From NCBI RefSeq assembly GCF_016862795.1, contig NZ_BONQ01000107.1, positions 81,570 to 145,569 of the forward strand: DNA of 64,000 bases. Direction: 5' to 3'. The first letter of the stretch is position 1. Every line of letters starts with the position of its first letter. Below are positions 32,586 to 43,142 of the stretch, piece by piece. The position numbers and the translations under genes are program-made. Source of the stretch: Dactylosporangium siamense. Its GTDB lineage: Bacteria; Actinomycetota; Actinomycetes; Mycobacteriales; Micromonosporaceae. The notes under the pieces were generated by a model. It worked only from the letters and a program-made list of their open reading frames with translations, did not search any database and was not told where the DNA came from.

Positions 32586-33410
32586 GTGACGGTGCATGAG
32601 TTTCGGACGGCGTCCGGGGTGCGGCTGCGGCCGGTGGCGGAGCGGCCCGGTGACCTGAACTGGTTGTTGTTGCCGGGTGGGCCGGGGATCGGGTCGGAGA
32701 GTTTGCGGGGCCTGGCGGACGCGGTCGGTGTCGCGGGTGTGACGTGGCTGGTTGACCTGCCGGGTGACGGCTCGAATCTCGTCGTCGGTGGTGATCCGTT
32801 CGCGGGGTGGCCGGGGGTGCTGGTCGAGGCGGCGGAGGCGTTGCCGCGGGTGGTGTTCGTCGGGCATTCGACGGGTGGGATGTATCTGCTGTCGGTGCCG
32901 GAGCTGGAGCCGTTGCTGGCGGGGCTGGTGCTGGTCAGTTCGGCGCCGCATGCCGGGTGGATGCAGCAGTTCGTGGGGATGACGCAGGAGTGTCCGTTGC
33001 CGGCGGCTGAGGCGGCGGGTGCGGTGTATGGGGCTGATCCGACGGATGAGCATCTGCGGCGGCTGACGGTGGCGGCGGTGCCGTGGAGTTTCACGCCGGC
33101 GGGTGTGGCGGCCGGTGCGGAGTTGATGGCTCGGATGCCGTTCAACGCGGCTGCGGTCGAGTGGTCGGCGCAGAATTTCGACAGCACGTATGTGTCGCGG
33201 TGGTGGCCGGCGCGGCTGCCGACGCTGGTCGTCGGTGGGGTGCAGGACCGGGTCGTCGCGCAGTCGTTGTGGGATGAGCCGCGGTATCGGGGTGGTCATG
33301 TGCTGCACCGCCGGATCGAGGGGGCGGCGCACTTCCCGTGGGTTGAGCGTCCGGACGGGGTGCGGGCCGCGTTTCACGAGCTGGCGGCGGCCGTCCCCGC
33401 GGCACGCTGA
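32586..33410 (+). CDS. Alpha/beta hydrolase
   Basis: Enzyme of 274 residues with the alpha/beta-hydrolase fold. The oxyanion region GGPGIGSES (about 29) and nucleophile elbow GHSTGG (about 97) are visible; the catalytic acid is probably in GGVQDRVV (about 220) and the histidine in GAAHFPW (about 252). GTG at 32586 gives MTVHEFRTASG. Substrate not predictable. It ends 48 bp from a convergent gene, with a bidirectional hairpin in between. Confidence 0.85.
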   Translation: MTVHEFRTASGVRLRPVAERPGDLNWLLLPGGPGIGSESLRGLADAVGVAGVTWLVDLPGDGSNLVVGGDPFAGWPGVLVEAAEALPRVVFVGHSTGGMYLLSVPELEPLLAGLVLVSSAPHAGWMQQFVGMTQECPLPAAEAAGAVYGADPTDEHLRRLTVAAVPWSFTPAGVAAGAELMARMPFNAAAVEWSAQNFDSTYVSRWWPARLPTLVVGGVQDRVVAQSLWDEPRYRGGHVLHRRIEGAAHFPWVERPDGVRAAFHELAAAVPAAR

Positions 33411-33450
33411 CCGGACGGCCGGCCCGCGGGCGGCGGGGACGGCCGTCCGG
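33411..33450. terminator. Bidirectional hairpin between convergent genes
   Basis: CCGGACGGCCG (33411-33421) is perfectly complementary to CGGCCGTCCGG (33440-33450), with a GC-rich 18-nt loop. It starts directly after the hydrolase stop and ends 8 bp before the VOC stop, ideal for ending both transcripts. Confidence 0.75.
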
Positions 33451-33458
33451 GTCTGGAG

Positions 33459-33923
33459 TCAGCCGGCGTGTGGGACGGCGACGTCGAGGATCCAGGTGAC
33501 GCCGAACCGGTCGGTGAGCATTCCGAAGCCCGGTGTCCATGGTGAGGGGCCGTACTGCTCGATGAGGTCGGCGCCGTCGGCGAGTTTGGTCCACAGTGCG
33601 CTGACTTCTTCGGTGGTGTCGCCGCGGACGGATACGAAGCATTCCTGGTTGGTGAGGGTTGTGCCGTTGTCGCGGGTGGTGGTGGTGGTTGGTGTGGTCG
33701 CGGCTGGGGCGTGGCTGGGCACGTCGTAGGCCATGATGCTGAAGCCGTTGTCGGCGGTGACCTGGCCGAAGACGAGGTTGTCGGCGTCGGGGAGGTGTTT
33801 GGGCAGGCCGAAGTCGCTGTAGGTGATGGTGGTGAGGTGGCCGCCGAACACTGACTGGTAGAACTCCAGCGCCGTGCGGGCGGTGCCGCGGAAGTTCAGG
33901 TGGGTGGTGGTGGTGATGGGCAT
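33459..33923 (-). CDS. VOC family (PhnB-like) protein
   Basis: Protein of 154 residues with the vicinal-oxygen-chelate fold, PhnB/DUF3036 type (MPITTTTHLNFRGTARTALE opening, SVFGGHLTTITY, then ECFVSVRGDTTEEVSALW and WTPGFGMLTDRFGVTWILDV). No full metal triad can be verified by eye. The start at 33923 has a GGAG site about 8 nt upstream; the longer frame extends into the divergent regulator region. It is divergent from a WYL regulator, a common pairing in which the regulator controls the VOC gene. Confidence 0.85.
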   Translation of the reverse strand: MPITTTTHLNFRGTARTALEFYQSVFGGHLTTITYSDFGLPKHLPDADNLVFGQVTADNGFSIMAYDVPSHAPAATTPTTTTTRDNGTTLTNQECFVSVRGDTTEEVSALWTKLADGADLIEQYGPSPWTPGFGMLTDRFGVTWILDVAVPHAG

Positions 33924-34017
33924 GGTGGGCTCCTTGTTGAGGCAGGACCGGCTCGCGGCAAAGGTTCGCAGTGGTGGGTGACAGGGTGTGGCACCTTCTG
34001 CGGGCAGGATCGGGTGT

Positions 34018-34983
34018 ATGCCGAAGACGTCTGCGCGACTGTTGGCCCTGCTGTCGTTGTTGCAGGCTCGCCGGGACTGGTCCGGCACGGTGTTGGCCGA
34101 GCGCCTGGACGTGAGTCTGCGGACGGTGCGCCGGGACGTCGATCGGCTTCGGGAGCTCGGGTATCCGATCGTCGCGGTGAAGGGTCCGGATGGTGGTTAT
34201 CGGCTCGGCGCGGGCGCGGAGCTGCCGCCGTTGTTGTTCGACGACGAGCAGGCTGTTGCGTTGACGGTCGCTCTGCAGGTCGTTGCCACCAGTCCCGGCA
34301 ACGGGTTCGCGGAGGCTGCCGTGCGGGCCTTGCACACGATCCGGCAGGTGATGCCGTCGCGGCTGCGGCACCGTGTCGACGCGCTGCGGGTCACGGCTGT
34401 TGAGCCCTGGCCGGTTGATCCGGTTGACGGTGGCGTGCTGCTGGCGGTGAGCGCCGCGGTGCGGGCGTGTGAGGTGCTGCGGTTCGGTTATGGCTCCGGT
34501 GGTGTGGATGGGTCTGTGCGCCGGGTCGAGCCGCATCATGTGATCACGTGGGGTGGTCGCTGGTATCTGGTCGGGTGGGATCTGGACCGGGACGGCTGGC
34601 GCACGTTCCGGGTCGACCGGATCGCGTTGCGGACCCCTGGCGGTCCCCGTTTCGTTCCCCGGGTGGTGCCGGGAGGGGATGTCGCGGCGTATGTCATTGG
34701 GGCGTTTCGTGGCTCTGGTGACGCGTCGGGTGGTTGGCCGTGCCGGGGCACGGTGATCCTGGATCTGCCGGCGGCGGCTGTGGCGGTCTATACCCGTGAT
34801 GGCCTTGTTGAGGAGGTCGGCCCGGATCGTTGCCGGTTGACCTTCGGCTCGTGGTCCTGGCCGAGTCTGGCTGCCGCTGCGGCCCGGTTTGACGCCGATA
34901 TCGAGGTTGTCGGTCCGGCGGAGCTCTGCGACGCGTTCGTGCGGCTCGCGGGGCGGTTCGCCCGGGCCGTTGAGCGGTTCTGA
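34018..34983 (+). CDS. WYL-domain helix-turn-helix regulator
   Basis: Regulator of 321 residues. The N-terminal winged helix (KTSARLLALLSLLQARRDWS, then AERLDVSLRTVRRDVDRLRE) is YafY/DeoR-like, and the C-terminal half carries a WYL sensor domain (GGRWYLVGWDLDRDGWRTFR, with VDRI). WYL domains bind nucleic acid or small ligands to control DNA binding. ATG at 34018; its divergent neighbour starts 94 bp away. The gene abuts the UvrA-like gene by 6 bp convergently. Confidence 0.9.
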   Translation: MPKTSARLLALLSLLQARRDWSGTVLAERLDVSLRTVRRDVDRLRELGYPIVAVKGPDGGYRLGAGAELPPLLFDDEQAVALTVALQVVATSPGNGFAEAAVRALHTIRQVMPSRLRHRVDALRVTAVEPWPVDPVDGGVLLAVSAAVRACEVLRFGYGSGGVDGSVRRVEPHHVITWGGRWYLVGWDLDRDGWRTFRVDRIALRTPGGPRFVPRVVPGGDVAAYVIGAFRGSGDASGGWPCRGTVILDLPAAAVAVYTRDGLVEEVGPDRCRLTFGSWSWPSLAAAAARFDADIEVVGPAELCDAFVRLAGRFARAVERF

Positions 34984-34989
34984 GCGCGG

Positions 34990-36945
34990 TTATCCGTGGG
35001 TCAGGTCGTGGCGGAGGGCGTCGGCGGTGTGGGAGCCGGTGGCGTGGGTGAGTTGTTCGGGGGTGCCTTCGAAGACGATGGTGCCGCCAGCGGTGCCGGC
35101 TTCGGGGCCGAGGTCGATGATCCAGTCGGCGTTTTTGATGATGTCGAGGTTGTGTTCGATGACGATGACGGTGTTGGTGCGGGTGACGAGGCGTTCGATG
35201 ATGTCGAGTAGGTGTTGGATGTCGGCCATGTGCAGGCCGGTGGTGGGTTCGTCCATGACGTAGACGGTGCCGGTCTTGTGGAGTTGGGTGGCGAGTTTGA
35301 GGCGTTGGCATTCGCCGCCGGAGAGGGTGCTCAGTGGTTGGCCGAGGGTGAGGTAGTGCAGGCCGACGTCGTTGAGGGCGTGCAGGACGGGTTGGATGGT
35401 GGGTTCGGTGAAGAAGGTGGCGGCGGTTTCGGTGGTCATGTCGAGGATGTCGGCGATGGTGTTGCCGCGGAGTTGGTGTTGGAGGACTTCGGGGCGGAAG
35501 CGCCGGCCGTGGCAGTCGTCGCAGGTGGTTGGGTGGCCTGCGATGAAGGTGAGGTCGGTGTGGGTGGTGCCGAGGCCGTGGCAGGTGGGGCAGGCGCCGG
35601 TGGAGTTGGCGCTGAAGAGGCCGGGGCTGACGTTGTTGGCTTTGGCGAGGAGGGTGCGGATGCTGGTCATGATGCCGGTGTGGGTGGCTGGGTTGGCGCG
35701 GGTGGAGGTGCTGAGGGGGGTTTGGTCGATGACGACGGCGGTGGGGTGTTGGGTGAGGAACGCGTCGTTGATGAGGGTGCTTTTGCCGGAGCCGGCGACG
35801 CCGGTGATGACGGTGAGGATGCCGGTGGGGATGTCGACGGTGAGTTTTTTGAGGTTGTTGGTGTGGGCGTCGGTGATGGTGAGGGTGCCGGTGGGGGTGC
35901 GGACGTCGGTTTTGAGGGGGAGTCGGTGGCGCAGGTGCCGGCCGGTGTGGGTGCGGGCGTAGGGGAGGGCTTCGAGGGTGCCTTCGTAGACGATTTCGCC
36001 GCCGTGGGGGCCGGCGTCGGGGCCGAGGTCGATGATGTGGTCGGCGATGGTGATGACGTCGCGGTCGTGTTCGACGACGAGGACGGTGTTGCCTTTGTCG
36101 CGGAGTTTGCGGAGCAGGGTGGTGAGGCGGGCGACGTCGCGGGCGTGGAGGCCGATGCTGGGTTCGTCGAAGATGTACAGCATTTCGACGAGGGCGCTGC
36201 TGAGGTGGCGGACGGTTTTGACGCGTTGGGATTCGCCGCCGGACAGGGTGTTGGTGGGGCGGTCGAGGGTGAGGTAGCCGAGGCCGATGTCGATGAGGTG
36301 GGTGATGCGGTGGCGGAGGGTTTCGATGATGGGTGCGGTGGTTTCGTCGGTGAAGAGGCGCAGGACGGCGAGGAGTTCGGCGGTTTCCATGGCGGTGAGG
36401 TCGGTGATGGCGTAGCCGTCGATGCGGCTGTTGCGGGCGGCGGTGTTGAGGCGGGTGCCGCGGCAGGTGGGGCAGGTTTCGGTTGGTTGGGTGGTGTGGC
36501 CGGTGCCGTGGCAGTCGGGGCACATGCCGTGGGGGTGGTTGAAGGAGTAGGTGTTGGCGGGGCCGATGTGGGGTTGGGCGGCGTGGCTGTAGAGGATGCG
36601 GAGGATGGCGTTGATGTCGGTGGCGGTGCCGACGGTGGAGCGGGGGCCGCCGGCGAGGCGGTGCTGGTCGACGATGACGGCGGCGGAGAGGTTGTCGATG
36701 TGGTCGAGGTCGGGTTGGGCGGCGTGGGGTAGGCGGGTGCGGGCGTAGGTGGTGAAGGTGTCGTTGAGTTGGCGTTGGGCTTCGGCGGCGATGGTGTCGA
36801 AGACGAGTGACGTTTTGCCGGATCCGGAGACGCCGGTGAAGACGGTGATGGCGTGTTTGGGGATCTGGACGGTGATGTTCTTGAGGTTGTTCTCCCTGGC
36901 GCCGGTGATGGTGATGTGGGTCGGGGCTGGTTCGAACACGGTCAC
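34990..36945 (-). CDS. UvrA-like ABC ATPase, truncated type
   Basis: Protein of 651 residues with two UvrA-type ABC modules: P-loops [10 protein letters not shown] and [10 protein letters not shown], signatures [11 protein letters not shown] and [11 protein letters not shown], and zinc-finger cysteines (CPDCHGTG...[15 protein letters not shown]...CDDCHGRR). It is about 300 residues shorter than UvrA and lacks most UvrB-binding and DNA-insertion regions, resembling the self-resistance type DrrC rather than the repair enzyme. Start GTG 36945 overlaps the upstream stop by 4 nt. It ends a four-gene operon; the role is inferred. Confidence 0.88.
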   Translation of the reverse strand: MTVFEPAPTHITITGARENNLKNITVQIPKHAITVFTGVSGSGKTSLVFDTIAAEAQRQLNDTFTTYARTRLPHAAQPDLDHIDNLSAAVIVDQHRLAGGPRSTVGTATDINAILRILYSHAAQPHIGPANTYSFNHPHGMCPDCHGTGHTTQPTETCPTCRGTRLNTAARNSRIDGYAITDLTAMETAELLAVLRLFTDETTAPIIETLRHRITHLIDIGLGYLTLDRPTNTLSGGESQRVKTVRHLSSALVEMLYIFDEPSIGLHARDVARLTTLLRKLRDKGNTVLVVEHDRDVITIADHIIDLGPDAGPHGGEIVYEGTLEALPYARTHTGRHLRHRLPLKTDVRTPTGTLTITDAHTNNLKKLTVDIPTGILTVITGVAGSGKSTLINDAFLTQHPTAVVIDQTPLSTSTRANPATHTGIMTSIRTLLAKANNVSPGLFSANSTGACPTCHGLGTTHTDLTFIAGHPTTCDDCHGRRFRPEVLQHQLRGNTIADILDMTTETAATFFTEPTIQPVLHALNDVGLHYLTLGQPLSTLSGGECQRLKLATQLHKTGTVYVMDEPTTGLHMADIQHLLDIIERLVTRTNTVIVIEHNLDIIKNADWIIDLGPEAGTAGGTIVFEGTPEQLTHATGSHTADALRHDLTHG

Positions 36946-37928
36946 TCCTGGGTGCCCTGGGTGGGTGGTGCGGTGTCGGCGGCGAGGTGGAGTTCGGCGA
37001 TGACGGCGCGGTGGTCGCTGCCGGGCACGGTGCGGGTGCCGACGTCGCCGATGCCGATGCGTCGGTCGGCGAGGACGTGGTCGAGGGTGACCCATGGGAC
37101 GGTTCGTTGGCCCCGTATCCGCTGGAACGGCCAGGTCGGGGCGAGGCCGCGGCCGCGGGCGGCGGCGGCGTCGCGGTAGCCGGTGCGCAGGAGGCGGCGG
37201 AGCGGGCCGTGGTCGAGGGTGGCGTTGAAGTCGCCGAGGAGGATCTGTGGCACGGGTCCGCCGGCGGGTGGTTGCGCGGCGAGGTTGCGGGCCCAGCAGC
37301 GGGTGTGTCCGGGGCGGGGTGCGCACGGGTGCGCGGATTCGACGTGGACCGGCCCGGCGCCGGGCACGTGGACGGTCGCTCCGGCCTGCAGCATCCCGCA
37401 CGGGTGCTGGCGGGCGAGGCCGGGTTGGACGCCGTCGGCGGGGGTCAGCGGGTGCCGGCTGAACAGGGCGGAGCCGTGGCCGTGGCGGGCGGGGTGGGTG
37501 ACGCGGAACGGCAGGAGTCCGTCGATGCCGGCGGCGTCGAGGGCGTCGAGGGCGCCGGTGGTGAGTTCCTGCACGGCGAGGACGTCGACGTCGTCGATCT
37601 TCACCTGTTTGGCGAGTGCTGCCATGTCGCCGCGGTCGTAGAGGATGTTGGCGGTCATCACCCGCAGTGTCGCCCCGGGACGACCTTGCGGCCGGCTGGC
37701 GAGGAGCCGCGGCACCACCACCGCCGACAGGGCCGCCCAGGCGAGGATGCACACCAGCCACGGCCCCACGGCGTCCGTGATGGCGGCGGCGACCGCGGCG
37801 AGCAGCGCGATCGGCGCCGTGTAGGGCGTGAACGCCATGATCTGCACCAGCGGTGTGCCCCGCTCCGAACCGGTCAGTCTGACCAGGGTGAACCCTGCCA
37901 GGACCGCCGCGACCCCCCACAGCACCAT
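36942..37928 (-). CDS. Membrane-anchored endonuclease/exonuclease/phosphatase family protein
   Basis: Protein of 328 residues with about three N-terminal membrane helices (1-80) and a metal-dependent phosphohydrolase domain. VMTANILYDRG (about 90) starts the fold; VLAVQEL gives the metal-binding Glu, LGDFNAT the catalytic Asp/Asn and PGSDHRAV the terminal His. Family members cleave nucleic acids or phospholipid head groups; the membrane anchor suggests an extracytoplasmic domain. ATG at 37928. The stop overlaps the UvrA-like start by 4 nt. Confidence 0.85.
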   Translation of the reverse strand: MVLWGVAAVLAGFTLVRLTGSERGTPLVQIMAFTPYTAPIALLAAVAAAITDAVGPWLVCILAWAALSAVVVPRLLASRPQGRPGATLRVMTANILYDRGDMAALAKQVKIDDVDVLAVQELTTGALDALDAAGIDGLLPFRVTHPARHGHGSALFSRHPLTPADGVQPGLARQHPCGMLQAGATVHVPGAGPVHVESAHPCAPRPGHTRCWARNLAAQPPAGGPVPQILLGDFNATLDHGPLRRLLRTGYRDAAAARGRGLAPTWPFQRIRGQRTVPWVTLDHVLADRRIGIGDVGTRTVPGSDHRAVIAELHLAADTAPPTQGTQE

Positions 37929-37938
37929 GCGGCTGAAC

Positions 37939-39117
37939 CTACCTGGCCGGTGTGACAGTTTCGGTCAGGCGCCGTTCCAGGGGGGTGCGGAATCGTGGGG
38001 TCACCCGGATGTCGCCGATCCAGTGGGTGAGCCGGTCGGCGTGCCGGTCGACGGTTGCCCGTACGGCGGCCGAAGCATCCGGCGTGAGCAGCTCGGCGAC
38101 GACGCGGTCGGTGTGTGCCCAGCCGCCGATGATGCGGCCGTCGGCCCAGATGGTCGGGCCGGGGTTGCCGGTGCGGTCGAACAGGGCCGGTGCGTGTGGT
38201 CCGAGGTACCAGTCGCGGCCGGCCCAGCCCATGACGGTGGGGTCGAGGGCGGGGAGCAGTGCTACCCACGGCGGTGGGGTGGGGACGTCGTCGATGTCGT
38301 CGGCGAGGACGATGCCGGTGCCGCCGCCGTCGAGGGTGACGGTGGCGGTGTCGAGGGCGGCGAGGGCGGCGCGGGTGTGGGTGAGGGTCCACCCGGTCCA
38401 CCATTTGAGGTCGGCGACGGTTCCGGGGCCGTAGCGGGCGAGCCACGCGTGTGCGAGGGCGGCGCGGGCAACCGCAGGGTCCAGGTCGGGCAGTGGTCCG
38501 GGGAGCCATTCGTCGAGGAGGTGCCAGGTGTATTGGGTGCTGGTCCAGGTGCCGTTGGGGCGGCCGCGGACGATGCGTCCCTCGGCGGCGAGCAGGAGCA
38601 GGGCGCGGCTGGTGACGTACTGGCTGCCCTGTGGGAAGTCGAGTGAGGTGCGCAGGCGGGGCACGTCGGTGGACAGTTGCGTGGCGGTGGCTGCGCCGCC
38701 GCGGTGGTGCAGGGCGGTGAGGGTGTCGGTGAGCAGCGTGTCGAGCCAGTCGGCGGTGCCGGCGCCGCATTGCTGGAGGTGTTTGATGAGGAGCCGGCGT
38801 TGTTCGGCGGCGACGGCGAGGGTGGCGGCGGCGTGGACGGTGGGGGCGGTGGTGGTGGGGACGACGAACATGGTGCGGCGCATCCCGAGCATCCGGAGCA
38901 GGCTGCGGCGGGTGTAGAGGGCGTCTTCGACGTCGGTGACGGTGGGGGCGGCGAGGCGGGCGGCGGTGGACAGGTAGACGGTGGCGGCGTCGGTGGCGTG
39001 CAGGGCGACGAGGTCGGCGGCGACGGCGTCGGGGCCGGGTGCGCAGGGTGCGGCGAGGCCGTGTCGCCAGGCGAGTCTGGCGCGGCGTTGCGCGTCGCTG
39101 ATATGCGGGCTGATCAC
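37939..39117 (-). CDS. Winged-helix DNA-binding domain (HTH_42) protein
   Basis: Protein of 392 residues of the winged-helix DNA-binding family (AlkX/YcaQ-like, HTH_42), which includes DNA glycosylases. The opening ISDAQRRARLAWRHGLA, the ARLAAPTVTDVEDALYTRRS block and SLLRMLGMRRTMFVVP are family-typical, as are TAWA-like SRALLLLAAEGRIVRGRPNG and ADGRIIGGW. GTG at 39117. It lies 10 bp before the EEP gene and 16 bp after a short membrane-protein frame. With UvrA-like and EEP neighbours a DNA-lesion role is conceivable but unproven. Confidence 0.85.
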   Translation of the reverse strand: MISPHISDAQRRARLAWRHGLAAPCAPGPDAVAADLVALHATDAATVYLSTAARLAAPTVTDVEDALYTRRSLLRMLGMRRTMFVVPTTTAPTVHAAATLAVAAEQRRLLIKHLQQCGAGTADWLDTLLTDTLTALHHRGGAATATQLSTDVPRLRTSLDFPQGSQYVTSRALLLLAAEGRIVRGRPNGTWTSTQYTWHLLDEWLPGPLPDLDPAVARAALAHAWLARYGPGTVADLKWWTGWTLTHTRAALAALDTATVTLDGGGTGIVLADDIDDVPTPPPWVALLPALDPTVMGWAGRDWYLGPHAPALFDRTGNPGPTIWADGRIIGGWAHTDRVVAELLTPDASAAVRATVDRHADRLTHWIGDIRVTPRFRTPLERRLTETVTPAR

Positions 39118-39133
39118 CGGTGCAACGATATGG

Positions 39134-39223
39134 TCACCGGCGCAGCGAGTCGACGTAGAGCGTGATGAGGACCAGCACGACGACTGCCGTGCCGAGGATG
39201 ATCCAGACGAGCCCGACCCCCAT
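39134..39223 (-). CDS. Single-helix membrane microprotein
   Basis: A 29-residue frame beginning MGVGLVWIILGTAVVVLVLI and ending TLYVDSLRR, almost all one transmembrane helix with a charged C-terminus. It begins at ATG 39221-39223 and lies 16 bp upstream of the winged-helix gene in the same orientation. I saw no strong ribosome site. Supported by hydrophobic composition and position, not by homology. Confidence 0.5.
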   Translation of the reverse strand: MGVGLVWIILGTAVVVLVLITLYVDSLRR

Positions 39224-39291
39224 GGATTCGACGGTACCGATGGCAGCCCCCGCGGGGCGTCGCCTGCACGAGTGACATAGGGTCCGAGCCG

Positions 39292-39933
39292 ATGTCCACC
39301 GCATTCGTGCTCGCGCACACCAGTCTGTCTCCGGTCCCGCTCGTGCCTGAGGTGCGGTTGCGGTTGGCTGATGAGGCGATCGAGTTGTGGCAGTACACGG
39401 AGAAGTTCGCTGGTGGGGTGCAGTTGCCGCCGCCGTTCTGGGCGTTTGCGTGGGCGGGTGGGCAGGCCCTCGCGAGGTACATTTTGGACAATCCGGACCT
39501 GGTGCGTGGCCGGCGGGTCCTCGATGTGGCGGCCGGGTCGGGGCTGGTCGCGATCGCGGCGATGAAGGCCGGCGCGGCGCGGGTCACGGCGGTGGAGATC
39601 GACCCCCTCGCGGTGACGGCGATGGCGGTGAACGCGGCCGCGAACGACGTGACCCTCGACGCGCGGCTGGAGGACGTGCTGCCCGGCGACGGCGGCGACG
39701 CCGAGGTGGTCCTGGCCGGTGACGTGTTCTACAGCCGGGACATGACGGGGCAGGTGCTGGACTTCCTGCGGCGGGTCACCGCGCGGGGCGCGGACTGCCT
39801 GGTCGGGGACCCGGGGCGGGCGTACCTGCCGAAGGAGCACCTGCGGCTGGTCGCGGTGTATGACGTGCCGGTGCCGCAGACCCTGGAGGACACGCCGGTG
39901 AAGCGGACCACCGTGTGGCGGCCGGTTCTCTAA
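39292..39933 (+). CDS. Class I SAM-dependent methyltransferase
   Basis: Methyltransferase of 213 residues, related to Nnt1/ETFB-lysine methyltransferases. It has WQYTEKFAGGVQLPPPFWAF, WAGGQALARYI, the SAM-binding motif VLDVAAGSGLVAIAA (about 76-90) with AVEIDP after it, and VLAGDVFYSRDM. Relatives methylate a protein lysine or nicotinamide; the substrate here is unclear. ATG at 39292. It lies 12 bp before the recombinase gene and may be cotranscribed. Confidence 0.85.
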   Translation: MSTAFVLAHTSLSPVPLVPEVRLRLADEAIELWQYTEKFAGGVQLPPPFWAFAWAGGQALARYILDNPDLVRGRRVLDVAAGSGLVAIAAMKAGAARVTAVEIDPLAVTAMAVNAAANDVTLDARLEDVLPGDGGDAEVVLAGDVFYSRDMTGQVLDFLRRVTARGADCLVGDPGRAYLPKEHLRLVAVYDVPVPQTLEDTPVKRTTVWRPVL

Positions 39934-39945
39934 ACTGTCGCACCG

Positions 39946-40905
39946 ATGCACCCCTTGCAGCCCGTCCAGCACGCCCTGACGCCGGCGTCCGGTGACTTCA
40001 CCGACGCGTGGCTGGCGAACCGGCGGTTGTCGGCGCACACCCGCGCGGCGTACCGGCGCGACGTGCACCAGTTCCTCGGCTGGTGCGCCGGCCGGGACCT
40101 GGACCCGTTGCGGGCGTCGTTCCTGCACGTGAACGCGTACGCGCGGGACCTGGAGTCCACAGTGGACGTGCGGACGGGGAAGGTCCTGGCGCCGGCGAGC
40201 GTGGCGCGGAAGCTGTCGGCGTTGTCGAGCTGGTATGCGTTCCTGCTGCGGTTGCAGGCGGTCGCGGCGAACCCGGTCGGCGGCGCGGACCGGCCGCGGG
40301 TGGACCGGGACACGTCGGCGACGGTCGGGTTGAGCGGTGCGGAGGTCGACGCGATCCTCGCCGCGGCGGCCCGGCAGGAGGGGCCGACCGCGGCCCGGGA
40401 CCTGACGATCCTGGCGTTGCTGGCGGATCTGGGGTTGCGGGTCGGGGAGGTCGTCGCCCTCGACCACGCCGACATCGGCACCGAACGTGGGCACCGCACG
40501 GTCCGGTTCGTCGGCAAGGGCGGCAAGCCGCGGCGGCGGGCGTTGACCCCGAACGTGGTCGCGGCCCTGGAGGTGTACCTGGCGGTCCGCGGCGACGTGC
40601 CGGGGCCGTTGTTCGCGACGGCGTCGGGTGGCCGGGTCGACCGGCACGCGGTGTTCCGGCTGGTGCGGCGGCTGGCGAAGGACGCGGGGGTGCCGGCGTG
40701 GGCGCGGTTGTCGCCGCATTCGCTGCGGCACGCGTTCGCGACGTCGGCGCGGGACGAAGGGGTCCCCCTGGAGGACGTGCAGGACGCGATGGGCCACGCC
40801 GACCCGCGCACGACCCGCCGGTATGACCGGGACCGGCACAACCTGGACCGGGACCCCGCGTACACGATCGCGGCGGCCCGGGCCCGGAGGGGGAGCCCGA
40901 CATGA
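39946..40905 (+). CDS. Tyrosine recombinase (XerC/XerD-like)
   Basis: Site-specific recombinase of 319 residues. The N-terminal SAM-like domain (RRLSAHTRAAYRRDVHQF) is followed by a catalytic domain with Arg in LGLRVGEV (about 164), Lys in VGKGGK, the HSLRHAF box (about 257), and the nucleophile Tyr in TTRRYDR (about 290); all catalytic positions are present. The length fits XerC/D or phage-type integrases. No excisionase or repeat element is adjacent, so chromosome-resolution and integron-like roles are both open. ATG at 39946; its stop overlaps the next start by 4 nt. Confidence 0.9.
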   Translation: MHPLQPVQHALTPASGDFTDAWLANRRLSAHTRAAYRRDVHQFLGWCAGRDLDPLRASFLHVNAYARDLESTVDVRTGKVLAPASVARKLSALSSWYAFLLRLQAVAANPVGGADRPRVDRDTSATVGLSGAEVDAILAAAARQEGPTAARDLTILALLADLGLRVGEVVALDHADIGTERGHRTVRFVGKGGKPRRRALTPNVVAALEVYLAVRGDVPGPLFATASGGRVDRHAVFRLVRRLAKDAGVPAWARLSPHSLRHAFATSARDEGVPLEDVQDAMGHADPRTTRRYDRDRHNLDRDPAYTIAAARARRGSPT

Positions 40906-41409
40906 TCATCCGTTTGGCTGGGGACGGCGACGTCGACGCGATCGCGGCGTTGCACGCCGACAGTTGGCGGCGGCACTACCGCGGCGCGTACGCCGACGCG
41001 TACCTCGACGGTGACCTCGAACAGGACCGGCGCACGGTGTGGAAGGCCCGGTTCGCGGAGCGTGCCGCGACCGCGACGATCGTCGCCGAGGACGGCGGCG
41101 CCGTCGTCGGGTTCGTCCACGTGGTCCTCGACGACGACGAGCGGTGGGGCAGCCTGGTGGACAACCTGCACGTGACCAGCGGCCGCCGGCACGCCGGGAT
41201 CGGCACCGCCCTGCACGCCGCCGCCGTCGACGCCGTCGTGGAACGGGCCCGGGACCAGCGGCTGTACCTGTGGGTCCTGGAGCAGAACGCGGCGGCGCAA
41301 CGGTTCTACCGGTCCCGCGGCGGCGTGTACGTGGAGACGGTCCGGGTCGGTGGGGACCCGGCGCGGCTCGCCGGTGCCCCCAACAAGTGGCGGATGGTGT
41401 GGGAGCGGC

Positions 41410-41417
<8 letters not shown>
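40902..41417 (+). CDS. GNAT-family N-acetyltransferase
   Basis: Acetyltransferase of 171 residues. Motif A (VTSGRRHAGIGTALHAAAVD) with the R/Q-x-x-G-x-G/A acetyl-CoA loop is at about 87-107, and LEQNAAAQRFYRSRGGV matches motif B. ATG at 40902 overlaps the recombinase stop by 4 nt (ATGA). The substrate is unknown. Its stop is convergent with AidB-like and overlaps it by 8 bp. Confidence 0.9.
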
Positions 41418-43113
<1,696 letters not shown>

Positions 43114-43142
43114 ACCCAGCAGGTTACCGTCCGGTAATGGGG

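Noticed and set aside
30597..33377. A 926-codon minus-strand frame over the DapA-like, NTF2-like and hydrolase genes
   Set aside because: Arg/Pro/His-rich composition without domains, opposite to three motif-supported genes.
34694..36732. Very long open frames on both strands across the UvrA-like gene
   Set aside because: They encode repetitive His/Pro/Arg or Val/Gly/Asp-rich nonsense sequence; the real frame has all ABC motifs. Long shadow frames are expected at this base composition.
39946..40905. Recombinase as marker of an integrated mobile element
   Set aside because: No excisionase, relaxase, phage genes or flanking repeats; no tRNA next to it.
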